Positions 1 through 6,222 of a stretch of DNA of 7,421 bases are shown in pieces. The stretch comes from Pseudomonadota bacterium (GTDB lineage Bacteria; Pseudomonadota; Gammaproteobacteria; Burkholderiales; SCOH01). Every line of letters begins with the position of its first letter. Positions within the stretch are counted from its first letter, which is position 1. A program made the position numbers and the translations under genes. The notes under the pieces were generated by a model. It was given only the letters and a program-made list of their open reading frames with translations. It ran no database searches and was not told the origin of the DNA. The stretch lies in NCBI GenBank assembly GCA_030917985.1, contig JAUPTR010000078.1, positions 1 to 7,421 on the forward strand. The letters run 5' to 3'.

Positions 1-519
1 CAGCTCGCAGCGGCGGTTGTGCAGCTTGCCGATCAGCGCGGTGTAGCTGCTGGTGCCACTGTCCACCTGCTGTGCCTCAATGCCAAACGCCTCATAACCC
101 TGGCCTGTCAGCGAGCACAGGCGATAATGCGGCAACTCCGCCAGGCTGCGCAAGCGAAGCCCCTGCGGAAAGCGCTGCCGCGAGTAGAAATACATATAGT
201 GCAATGGGTACAGCGGCTTGCTGGCCAGTAGCTCGGCATCGTCAAACTGCCCGGCGCGTGCATTCAGGGCCAGATGATAGTTGCCCTGCTGCAGCTGGCT
301 GATGCAACGCCGCCACGGCAGGCGATCCAGCACTGCAAGCTGGTGTTGCGTGTCGCGCAGCAGTTGCTGCAGCACATCAATGCTGAAACCCTTGGTTGTG
401 TTGCCGCTGCGGAATGCAAATGGCGGCAGATCGACTTCGCTGATGCAGGCACGCAAGGCCGCGGCATGGCACTGGCTTGCCAGCAGCAGGCTTGATATCA
501 ACAGCATGAAACGGAGCAT
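1..519 (-). CDS. Periplasmic solute-binding protein, SBP_bac_3-like (C-terminus cut by window edge)
   Basis: The minus-strand reading frame is open from an ATG at 519 to base 1, giving 173 codons with no stop; the family is usually about 240-280 residues, so roughly the last third lies outside. The protein opens with a clear Sec signal peptide (MLRFMLLISSLLLASQCHA, cleavage likely before AALRAC). The mature start RACISEVDLPPFAF, followed by GFSIDVLQQLL and LPWRRCISQLQQG, is the usual opening of the type-3 extracellular solute-binding fold found in amino-acid ABC transporters and in many stand-alone periplasmic sensors. Two early cysteines (RACIS and RRCIS) could form a disulfide. No permease or ATPase gene is visible, so it may be an orphan binding protein; the ligand cannot be predicted. 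An in-frame ATG at 528 is an alternative start, but 519 gives the cleaner signal peptide. No strong Shine-Dalgarno precedes either. Confidence 0.85.
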   Translation of the reverse strand, partial: MLRFMLLISSLLLASQCHAAALRACISEVDLPPFAFRSGNTTKGFSIDVLQQLLRDTQHQLAVLDRLPWRRCISQLQQGNYHLALNARAGQFDDAELLASKPLYPLHYMYFYSRQRFPQGLRLRSLAELPHYRLCSLTGQGYEAFGIEAQQVDSGTSSYTALIGKLHNRRCEL

Positions 520-619
520 GGCACACATTTTCAGGGGTGGGCGGATGACAGTGCTGACGGATTTGGCTCGCTGCCGCAGCGTAATGCCGGTATGGCCAAT
601 CAATTGGTACTGCTCCAGT

Positions 620-1849
620 TTAGCCAAAAAATGCATAACATACCGCCACGGCGGCGGCAAAACCGACCACATCGGCAAACAGGCCGCAGCCGGCAGCATA
701 ACGCGTGCGCTTGATGCCAACCGAGCCGAAGTAAACCGCCAGCACGTAAAACGTGGTTTCGCTCGATCCCTGGATCACCGACACCAGCCTGCCAACAAAC
801 GAATCGGCGCCGTGTTGCTGCATGCTGTCCAGCATCATTGCCTTGGCGCCGCCGCCAGAGAGCGTTTTCATGATGCCGGTTGGCAGACCATCCACCCAGC
901 GCGCGTCAAAGCCGGCACCATTCACCAGGCTGCGGATGGCGCCAATCGCCAGCTCCAGCGCACCGCTGGCACGCAGCAGCGCAATCGCCAGCAACATCGC
1001 CACCAGATAGGGAATGATGCGCACCGAGGTATGAAAACCCTCCTTGGCGCCATCGATAAACGCTTCGTATACGTCGACCTTTTTCAGCAGGGCACCGACG
1101 ATGAAGGTGCCGATCATGCCCAGCAGCGCCAGATTGCTGACCAGCGCCGATTGTTGCTGCATTTGCGCCGGCGGCAGCTGCAGAAACCACCAGCCGGCCA
1201 GTGCCACCAGTGCCGACAGGCCGCCGAGATAAGCCAGCACCACCGGGTCGAACAGCTTCAGGCGCTGGATCAGCGCCGTGAGCACAATGCCGGACAGCGT
1301 TGAAACATAGGTGGCAAGCAAGATTGGAATGAACACGTCAGTCGGATTGGCCGCCCCCATTTGTGCCCGATAGGCAAACACCGTTACCGGAAACAGTGTC
1401 ACCGATGCGGTGTTGATCACCAGAAACAGGATTTGCGCATTGCTGGCGGTGTTTTTTACCGGGTTCAGTTCCTGCAGCTCCTGCATCGCTTTTAACCCCA
1501 GCGGGGTGGCGGCGTTGTCCAGCCCGAGCGCATTGGCGGCGATGTTCATGCTCATGCTGCCAAGTGCAGGATGGCCGGCGGGAATTTCCGGAAACAGCCG
1601 TGAAAACAGCGGCGCCAGCGCGCGCGACAACAGCTGGATGAAACCGCCGCGTTCGGCAATCTGCATGATGCCCAGCCACAAAGTCATCACGCCGGTCAGG
1701 CCAATCGAAATCTCGAAGCCGGTTTTGGCGCTGTCAAACATGGCCTTGGTCATGACGCCGAAAACGGCACCGTCACCCGTGGCAATCGCCTGCCAGCAGG
1801 CGGCAAACAGGGCGGTAACAATAAATCCGGCCCAGATGAAATTCAGCAT
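620..1849 (-). CDS. Fused SpmA-SpmB 'spore maturation' membrane protein with two Gate domains
   Basis: A 409-residue polytopic inner-membrane protein. Residues 1 to about 200 resemble SpmA: an N-terminal hydrophobic segment, a Gate (nucleoside-recognition) region with TGVMTLWLGIMQIAERGG, and the signature MNIAANALGLDNAATPLGLKAM at about 101-122. After a linker helix (about 203-225), residues 235-409 resemble SpmB: VYEAFIDGAKEGFHTSVRIIPYLVAML, then LPTGIMKTLSGGGAKAMM and GSSETTFYVLAVYFGSVGIKRTRYA. In Bacillus, SpmA and SpmB are separate proteins needed for spore-core dehydration. In non-sporulating proteobacteria a fused form of about 410 residues is common, with no settled function; membrane transport or a permease partner role is the usual guess. 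The start at 1849 gives a membrane-inserted N-terminus, although no good Shine-Dalgarno is visible. It follows the diguanylate cyclase gene on the same strand after 109 bases and probably has its own promoter. Confidence 0.88.
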   Translation of the reverse strand: MLNFIWAGFIVTALFAACWQAIATGDGAVFGVMTKAMFDSAKTGFEISIGLTGVMTLWLGIMQIAERGGFIQLLSRALAPLFSRLFPEIPAGHPALGSMSMNIAANALGLDNAATPLGLKAMQELQELNPVKNTASNAQILFLVINTASVTLFPVTVFAYRAQMGAANPTDVFIPILLATYVSTLSGIVLTALIQRLKLFDPVVLAYLGGLSALVALAGWWFLQLPPAQMQQQSALVSNLALLGMIGTFIVGALLKKVDVYEAFIDGAKEGFHTSVRIIPYLVAMLLAIALLRASGALELAIGAIRSLVNGAGFDARWVDGLPTGIMKTLSGGGAKAMMLDSMQQHGADSFVGRLVSVIQGSSETTFYVLAVYFGSVGIKRTRYAAGCGLFADVVGFAAAVAVCYAFFG

Positions 1850-1879
1850 GGCAGCAACAGGGGAGGGAGAAAGGGGCTT

Positions 1880-1908
1880 ATCTTAGAGCCAATTTCATCA
1901 GGCTCCAA
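1880..1908 (-). promoter_or_regulatory. Possible sigma70 promoter for the SpmA-SpmB fusion gene
   Basis: On the minus strand TTGGAG (1908-1903) and TAAGAT (1885-1880) are separated by 17 bases, about 30 bases upstream of the ATG at 1849. The -35 matches consensus at 3 of 6 positions and the -10 at 4 of 6, so this is weak support. A 5-bp inverted repeat, GAGCC-N10-GGCTC (1886-1905), sits within the spacer and the -35 box and could be a regulator site or chance. If real, the gene is transcribed apart from the upstream cyclase gene. Confidence 0.3.
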
Positions 1909-1958
1909 ACTTGCCGGATTTGGGTTGGGCGGCGCTTTGCGCCTACTTAAATGGACGC

Positions 1959-3761
1959 TTAGCCAACGTTGGCTGAAAACACGCAGCGATTGCGCCCGCC
2001 CTGTTTTGCCTGATACAGCAACTGATCTGCCTGTTGCACCAGTTGCTGCGTTTCGTGGCCGGCTTGCGGCAGAATCAGCGCTGCGCCAATGCTTACCGAC
2101 AAGGGGATGGCCTGCCCCTCCCAGACAAACTGCAATTGCGTGGCGCGCGAGCGGATGCATTCGGCCAGATAACTGATGCCTTCGCCATCGGTGTGCGGCA
2201 GGATCACTGCAAATTCTTCACCACCATAACGGATCGCCTCGTCACCGGGGCGCCGCAGGCAGCCGGCAATCACTTTGGCAATCCGGCGCAGCGCTTCGTC
2301 TCCGGCCGGGTGGCCATGGCTGTCATTCACCCGTTTGAAATAATCGATATCAATCATCAGCAGGCCCAGCGGTTGTTGCCAGCGCAATGCCTGGCGCCAG
2401 GTGTGCTGCAGGTGCTGGTCGAAGAACTGGCGGTTTTTCAGGCCGGTGAGCGCATCGTGCACTGTCAGCCGCTGCAATTGCTGATTGGCTTGGGTCAGAT
2501 CGTGTAACGCCTGATCCAGTGCCCTGGTGCGGCTGGCCACGCGCTGTTCCAGCTCTGCTGCGTGTTGCTGCTGCAAACGCTCGTTGTCCTCGCGGGCCAG
2601 TTTCAGCCGGTGCGCCAGCGCAAACGATAACAGGGTGATTTCCAGCATCGACCCCACCGGCATGCCGTAATCCGACAGCAGGTTATCGGGTGTCAGGTTG
2701 AAACTGGTCAGGCCGTTGGCGAGAAAACCCAGCAGCAGCACCGCAAACGCCACCAGAAAATAGCGCGCCGGGCGATAGCCGCCGTACCACAGGCGTGCAC
2801 CAATCAGGAACAACGCCGCCGGCCCGATCAGGCTGGCACCGATGGCAACCTTGATCACCAGCTGATAATCGAGAAACAGCGTGCAAATAGCCGTAACTGC
2901 AAACAGACCGATGAAAATATTGATGACCCGTTCTGCCGCCGGCCATTGTGAGCCAAGCTCGAGAAAGCGCCGGCTGAACAGGCCGAGAAAAACACCGGTG
3001 AGGCTGGTGGCCAGCGGCAGGGCGAGATCATTGAGCGGATGTGCCGGCCACAGATATTCGCTGCCATACCCGTAAAGCGTTGCCTGCGCCAGACCAAAAC
3101 TGCCGATATAAAGCACATAGTAGAGATAGGTTTTTTCGCGTAACGAGAAGAACAGCAGCAGGTTGTACAGCAGCATGGCCAGCAGGGTGCCGATAAAAAT
3201 GCCGGACAGCAGCAGCTGGTGGTGATCAAGCCCCTGCAGTTGCCAGGGGGTGAGCAGTTGTACCGGCAGCAGCAGTGTGCCGCCGGACTGCGCCCGCAGG
3301 TAGACGGTGGTCCGTTGCCCCGGTGGCAGATCGAGGCGGAAATGAAAATGCCGGTGCGGCAAGGGGCGCATGCCGAATGGCCGTTTGTCGCCGGCATATT
3401 GCTGCCGCAGCGTGCCATCCGGGCTGAGCAGATAACAATCGAGCCAATCGATTTGCGGATAGTTGACACCGATCAGCCATTCACGCTGGGTGCTGCGATT
3501 CTCGACTTCAAGGCGCAGCCAGACGGCACCGCGCTGATAGCCGAAATTGGCGGTCTGCTGGCTGACGGGCCGATAATTCGCTGCGTGAGTTGCCGACATC
3601 GCCTGCTGCGGGCTGAGTTGCCCCTGTGTGTCGAGCATAAAGGCGAGCTGCCGGCCCGGCTGCAGCGGTGCCATGCCATCCTGCAATACCACTGCCTGTG
3701 CCGGCTGCAGACCAAGCAGCAGCACCAGTAGCGGCAACAGCTGTCGCAGGCAGGCGATCAT
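1959..3761 (-). CDS. Membrane diguanylate cyclase with 7TMR-DISM sensory region and GGEEF domain
   Basis: This 600-residue protein makes cyclic-di-GMP from two GTP. Domains in order: signal peptide or first membrane anchor (1-23, ending AQA); a periplasmic DISMED2-type sensory domain (about 28-168, with YQRGAVWLRLEVENRS); a seven-helix DISM membrane region (about 181-385); a coiled-coil linker (about 385-430); and a GGDEF domain (about 431-595). Catalytic features are intact: DALTGLKNRQFF at the domain start, the metal-binding DIDYFKRVND segment (471-480), and the active-site GGEEF at 513-517. An RPGD motif (504-507) lies exactly five residues before GGEEF, the position of the RxxD inhibitory site, so product feedback is expected. 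The DISMED2 domain is thought to bind carbohydrate-like ligands, but its ligand here is unknown. The start codon overlaps the stop of the response-regulator gene (ATGA at 3761-3758), so the two are probably translationally coupled. Confidence 0.95.
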   Translation of the reverse strand: MIACLRQLLPLLVLLLGLQPAQAVVLQDGMAPLQPGRQLAFMLDTQGQLSPQQAMSATHAANYRPVSQQTANFGYQRGAVWLRLEVENRSTQREWLIGVNYPQIDWLDCYLLSPDGTLRQQYAGDKRPFGMRPLPHRHFHFRLDLPPGQRTTVYLRAQSGGTLLLPVQLLTPWQLQGLDHHQLLLSGIFIGTLLAMLLYNLLLFFSLREKTYLYYVLYIGSFGLAQATLYGYGSEYLWPAHPLNDLALPLATSLTGVFLGLFSRRFLELGSQWPAAERVINIFIGLFAVTAICTLFLDYQLVIKVAIGASLIGPAALFLIGARLWYGGYRPARYFLVAFAVLLLGFLANGLTSFNLTPDNLLSDYGMPVGSMLEITLLSFALAHRLKLAREDNERLQQQHAAELEQRVASRTRALDQALHDLTQANQQLQRLTVHDALTGLKNRQFFDQHLQHTWRQALRWQQPLGLLMIDIDYFKRVNDSHGHPAGDEALRRIAKVIAGCLRRPGDEAIRYGGEEFAVILPHTDGEGISYLAECIRSRATQLQFVWEGQAIPLSVSIGAALILPQAGHETQQLVQQADQLLYQAKQGGRNRCVFSANVG

Positions 3762-4369
3762 TCGCTCTCGCGGCTGGCCAGTACGATTTGCACCAGCTCC
3801 GCCAGCGATTGTGCGCCGGCCTTTTCCATCACCTTGGCGCGATGCGCTTCCACCGTCTTGATGCTGATGTTCAGCTGATCGGCAATCAGCTTGTTGAGCT
3901 TGCCGGCCACCACCAGCTCCATCACCTCGCGCTCACGCGGCGTCAGGCTGGCCAGCCGGCTCTGGGTCGAGTCAACCTGCTGCTGCCGGGCGCGCTGCTG
4001 CCTGTCCTGCTCCAGGCAGCGTTGCACGATCTGCAACAGCTCCTTGTCGTTGAAGGGTTTTTCCAGAAAATCGGCAGCACCGTGTTTGACGGCCTGCACT
4101 GCCATCGGCACATCACCATGGCCGGTAATGAAAATCACCGGAATGCTGAAGTGCAACTCGGCGAGTTTTTCCTGCAGCTCCAGCCCGCTCATGCCCGGCA
4201 TGCGCACATCCACCACCAGGCAACCCGGCTGGGCCGGATCGTAGCCCTGCAGAAACGCTTCTGCAGAATCAAACAGCGCAACCTGCAAACCGCTGGATTC
4301 CAGCAGCCATTGCAGCGAGTCACGCACGGCCTCTTCGTCGTCAACAACAAATACGGTGGCTTGGGTCAT
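3758..4369 (-). CDS. FixJ/TtrR/StyR-type response regulator (receiver plus LuxR helix-turn-helix)
   Basis: A 203-residue two-component transcription factor. The receiver domain (about 1-120) has the acidic pair D10-D11, the phosphoacceptor D54 in LVVDVRMPGMSGLE, T82 in ITGHGD and K104 in EKPF, so all residues needed for phosphotransfer are present. The ITGHGDVPMAVQAVKHGAADFLEKPF stretch is typical of the FixJ subfamily. A linker precedes a LuxR/GerE DNA-binding domain (about 140-200; LTPREREVMELVVAGKLNKLIADQLNISIKTVEAHRAKVMEK). Relatives activate genes for oxygen, tetrathionate or styrene responses, paired with PAS-containing kinases. A likely kinase partner lies on the same strand beyond the sulfur module (from 6797). 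The start at 4369 has an AGGT ribosome-binding sequence nine bases upstream (4383-4379). Its stop overlaps the start of the cyclase gene by four bases. Its target genes cannot be read from the window. Confidence 0.95.
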   Translation of the reverse strand: MTQATVFVVDDEEAVRDSLQWLLESSGLQVALFDSAEAFLQGYDPAQPGCLVVDVRMPGMSGLELQEKLAELHFSIPVIFITGHGDVPMAVQAVKHGAADFLEKPFNDKELLQIVQRCLEQDRQQRARQQQVDSTQSRLASLTPREREVMELVVAGKLNKLIADQLNISIKTVEAHRAKVMEKAGAQSLAELVQIVLASRESE

Positions 4370-4395
4370 TGTGGCTTACCTGATAGTGATGCTTG

Positions 4396-4401
4396 ATTGT
4401 A
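4396..4401 (-). promoter_or_regulatory. Possible -10 element for the response-regulator/cyclase unit
   Basis: The minus strand reads TACAAT at 4401-4396, a 5-of-6 match to the sigma70 -10 consensus, 26 bases upstream of the start codon at 4369. No convincing -35 is found 16-18 bases further upstream, so the promoter would be activator-dependent or the match is chance. The 125-base gap between this gene and arsR (4370-4494) must hold the divergent control signals for both, because the regulator gene has no co-directional neighbour immediately upstream. Confidence 0.3.
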
Positions 4402-4457
4402 GCCCGATTCTGAAGCGGCATGAGGATGCGTGCTGACGCTCGGCAAGTGTTTTCAGG

Positions 4458-4487
4458 TTGACGTGTGTATGTTTGTGCACGTATTGT
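4458..4487 (+). promoter_or_regulatory. Predicted arsR promoter (TTGACG-18-TATTGT) enclosing an operator-like dyad
   Basis: TTGACG (4458-4463, 5 of 6 to the -35 consensus) and TATTGT (4482-4487, 4 of 6 to the -10 consensus) are 18 bases apart. Transcription would begin about at 4494-4495, essentially on the ATG of arsR, suggesting a leaderless message; indeed no Shine-Dalgarno precedes that ATG. The spacer is occupied by the dyad ACGTG-N12-CACGT (4461-4482), so a bound repressor would block polymerase, as expected for an autoregulated ArsR gene. This is inferred from sequence only. Confidence 0.45.
4461..4482. promoter_or_regulatory. Candidate ArsR operator 1
   Basis: A 22-bp inverted repeat, ACGTG-N12-CACGT, within the arsR promoter spacer. 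Its core TGTGTATGTTTGTGCA resembles a second site ahead of soxC (4896-4915): 14 of 21 bases match when the two are aligned, including TGTG, ATG and TGTGCA. The size and dyad geometry suit a dimeric winged-helix repressor of the ArsR family. Assignment to this ArsR protein is inference from position and repetition. Confidence 0.45.
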
Positions 4488-4494
4488 TGCGCTC

Positions 4495-4857
4495 ATGAGC
4501 CCGTTACCCGATATGCGCCAGCAGGCGGTGGATGCCGCCATCGGTGTCCTCGATACCGCTTTTTTCAAGGCACTGCAAGAGCCGGCCAGGATTGCTGTGT
4601 TGCGGCGTTTGATGTTGCTTGGGCGCGCCGATATTGGCCAGATTGCCGAAGCACTGCCACAGGAGCGATCTGTGATCTCCCGCCATCTGCAGATTCTGCA
4701 GGATGCCGGCATCGTTTGCTCGTGCAAGCAGGGCAGGCATCGCTTTTATGAGGTGGACGGCCCGGCAGTGTTACGCAGCCTGCAGGTGATTACCGAACGA
4801 CTGGCCAGCATCACGCCGTTTTGTTGCCCGGCAGCAGCATCAGACAGGCCGGAATAA
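4495..4857 (+). CDS. ArsR/SmtB-family winged-helix repressor, probable regulator of soxCD
   Basis: A 120-residue ArsR-family protein if started at the ATG at 4495; an in-frame GTG at 4465 would add ten residues but lies inside the predicted promoter. The fold is clear: dimer/helix segment DTAFFKALQEPARIAVLRRLMLLG, recognition helix-turn-helix DIGQIAEALPQERSVISRHLQILQDAGIV, then the wing CKQGRHRFYEV. The ELCVCDL metal-binding box of classical arsenic/cadmium sensors is missing from the recognition helix. Instead there are two cysteine pairs: C75 and C77 in CSCKQG just before the wing, and C110-C111 in PFCCP near the C-terminus. These could sense thiols, persulfide, sulfite or a soft metal. It sits 84 bases upstream of soxC on the same strand, as ArsR-type SoxR regulators do in sulfur oxidisers, but I do not claim orthology to SoxR. 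Likely autoregulatory through the 4461-4482 dyad. Confidence 0.88.
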   Translation: MSPLPDMRQQAVDAAIGVLDTAFFKALQEPARIAVLRRLMLLGRADIGQIAEALPQERSVISRHLQILQDAGIVCSCKQGRHRFYEVDGPAVLRSLQVITERLASITPFCCPAAASDRPE

Positions 4858-4895
4858 GAAGCTTGTTGAGGGATCGGCGGTATTTTTTTGAATTA

Positions 4896-4915
4896 AATGT
4901 GCATGCGTGTGCATT
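4896..4915. promoter_or_regulatory. Candidate ArsR operator 2, in front of soxC
   Basis: The inverted repeat AATG-N12-CATT has the same N12 spacing as the arsR-promoter dyad and contains the related core TGTGCATGCGTGTGCA. It also shows GTGCAT twice, ten bases apart, i.e. one helical turn. It lies in the 84-base arsR-soxC gap, 26 bases before the soxC start codon. A weak promoter, TTGAAT (4888-4893) with CATTAA (4912-4917) at 18-base spacing, would overlap it, mirroring the arsR arrangement. The promoter match is poor; the shared dyad is the stronger evidence. Confidence 0.45.
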
Positions 4916-4941
4916 AATGCTTTTGTTGGGGGTGGCAGGGC

Positions 4942-6222
4942 GTGACTGATCTGAAACAGGTGGCTGGCGGCGGATTGCTGGACCGGCGTGCATTTCTACG
5001 CAGCGGCATTGGCCTGTCACTGGCTGGTTTTGCCGATACGAGCGCGGCGCAAGCGCTGCCGGTTGTAGCGCCCGCTTATGATATTCCGGCCTGGATGCGT
5101 ATGCCCGGTGGGGCGGATCTGGCTTACGGCCTGCCGGCTGCACAAGAACAGGCATTGCAGCGGCAACAACACGCCGGTCCACCAGAGGATTCGGGGTTTG
5201 CGGTCTGGCGCACGCCACTGGCGAGCCAGCCGGGCGTCATCACGCCAAGCGGGCTGCATTTTGCCGTGCATCACAATGGTATTCCCGATATCGACCCACA
5301 GCAGCACCGGCTGATGATTCATGGCCTGGTGGAACGGCCGCTGTCGTTCGATCTGGAGCAATTGGCGCGTTATCCGCTGGTGTCGCAGATACGCTTTATC
5401 GAGTGCTCCGGCAACACCGCTGCCAACGCCGCTTCGCCCTGGGCACGGGATGAAAGCTGCCAGCAATTGTTTGGCGAAATCTCCGGTTCGGAATGGGCCG
5501 GCGTGCCGCTCAAATTGTTGTTGCGTGAGGCCGGCATCAAGCCAGCTGCCAAATGGGTGATTGCCGAAGGCGCCGATGGCGGTTCGCATAGCCGTAGCGT
5601 GCCGCTGGAAAAACTGCTCGACGATGCCATCGTGGCGCTGTACCAGAATGGCGAGCGCTTGCGGCCCTCGCAGGGGTATCCGATGCGCCTGCTGTTGCCG
5701 GGCTGGGAGGGCAATGTCAACGTCAAATGGCTGCACCGGCTGGAGGTGTGTGATGCACCGGCCTACACCAAGGATGAATCAGGGCTGTATAGCGAAGTGC
5801 TGGCCAACGGCGAGATCGAGCGCTTCTCGTTTTTCATGGATGTGAAATCGGTGATTACCCATCCTTCCGGCCAGCAGATTCTGCCCGAGGCGCTCGGCTA
5901 CTACGAGATCGCCGGTCTGGCCTGGTCTGGCTATGGTCGCATCACGCGGGTAGAGGTATCGGCCGATGGCGGCCTCAGCTGGGCAGACGCGCATCTGCAC
6001 GGCCCGGTGCTGGACAAGGCGCTGACGCGTTTCAGCATCCCCTGGCAATGGGATGGTCGCAGCAGTGTGTTGCTCAGCCGTGCCACCGACGAGTTTGGCC
6101 GGGTGCAGCCGACCCGCGCGCACTGGAAGCGCCGCTATGCCGACCACAGCTTCAATCACTACAACGCGCAACAGGCGTGGCGGGTGGCGCGAAATGGGCG
6201 GGTGGAGAATGTCTATGTATAA
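4942..6222 (+). CDS. soxC: SoxC-like sulfite/sulfane dehydrogenase, molybdopterin subunit
   Basis: A 426-residue member of the sulfite oxidase family, close to the usual SoxC length. A twin-arginine signal is present (DRRAFLRSG, R15-R16, hydrophobic stretch to about 31, cleavage near AQA38), so it is exported folded with its cofactor. The sulfite-oxidase molybdopterin domain spans about 95-275. The molybdenum-ligand cysteine is C155 in RFIECSGN, and EGADGGSHSRSVPLEK and GWEGNVNVKWLHRLEV are typical of SoxC. The Mo-cofactor dimerisation domain follows (about 290-415; AWSGYGRITRVEVSADGG, ATDEFGRVQP). With SoxD it removes electrons from sulfite or, in complete Sox systems, from SoxYZ-bound sulfane sulfur. 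The GTG start is the one that keeps the Tat motif near the N-terminus; GGGGG at 4928-4932 may serve as ribosome-binding site. It overlaps the next gene by eight bases. No soxXYZAB genes are in the window, so lone sulfite dehydrogenase activity is possible. Confidence 0.92.
   Translation: MTDLKQVAGGGLLDRRAFLRSGIGLSLAGFADTSAAQALPVVAPAYDIPAWMRMPGGADLAYGLPAAQEQALQRQQHAGPPEDSGFAVWRTPLASQPGVITPSGLHFAVHHNGIPDIDPQQHRLMIHGLVERPLSFDLEQLARYPLVSQIRFIECSGNTAANAASPWARDESCQQLFGEISGSEWAGVPLKLLLREAGIKPAAKWVIAEGADGGSHSRSVPLEKLLDDAIVALYQNGERLRPSQGYPMRLLLPGWEGNVNVKWLHRLEVCDAPAYTKDESGLYSEVLANGEIERFSFFMDVKSVITHPSGQQILPEALGYYEIAGLAWSGYGRITRVEVSADGGLSWADAHLHGPVLDKALTRFSIPWQWDGRSSVLLSRATDEFGRVQPTRAHWKRRYADHSFNHYNAQQAWRVARNGRVENVYV
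6204..6207 (+). promoter_or_regulatory. Ribosome-binding site that fixes the soxD start
   Basis: GGAG at 6204-6207 lies seven bases before the ATG at 6215 but only one base before the in-frame ATG at 6209. This favours 6215, which also gives a compact signal peptide beginning MYKCVQRAILLALAIPL. The site is inside the end of soxC, consistent with coupled translation. Confidence 0.6.

Noticed and set aside
596..611. CCAAT-CA-ATTGG inverted repeat in the gap 520-619
   Set aside because: The loop is too short for a hairpin and no T-run follows; the 100-base gap shows no convincing promoter or terminator.
281..1303. Plus-strand open frame of 340 codons
   Set aside because: It runs antisense across two well-supported minus-strand genes, has a low-complexity translation rich in Arg, His and Gln, and matches no family; it is a GC-rich shadow frame.
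1931..1943. GGCGC-TTT-GCGCC hairpin between the cyclase and SpmA-SpmB genes, as a terminator
   Set aside because: The stem is only 5 bp and no T-run follows on either strand.
1961..1974. Perfect 14-bp palindrome AGCCAACGTTGGCT at the end of the cyclase gene
   Set aside because: It is within coding sequence at the stop codon, is not repeated elsewhere in the window, and has no T-run; probably chance.
3668..4396. Plus-strand open frame of 242 codons
   Set aside because: It lies antisense to the response-regulator gene, whose motifs are unmistakable; the translation shows no domain or signal.
6053..6214. Upstream extension of soxD to 6053 or 6194
   Set aside because: It would overlap soxC by up to 170 bases and bury the signal peptide; GGAG spacing supports 6215.
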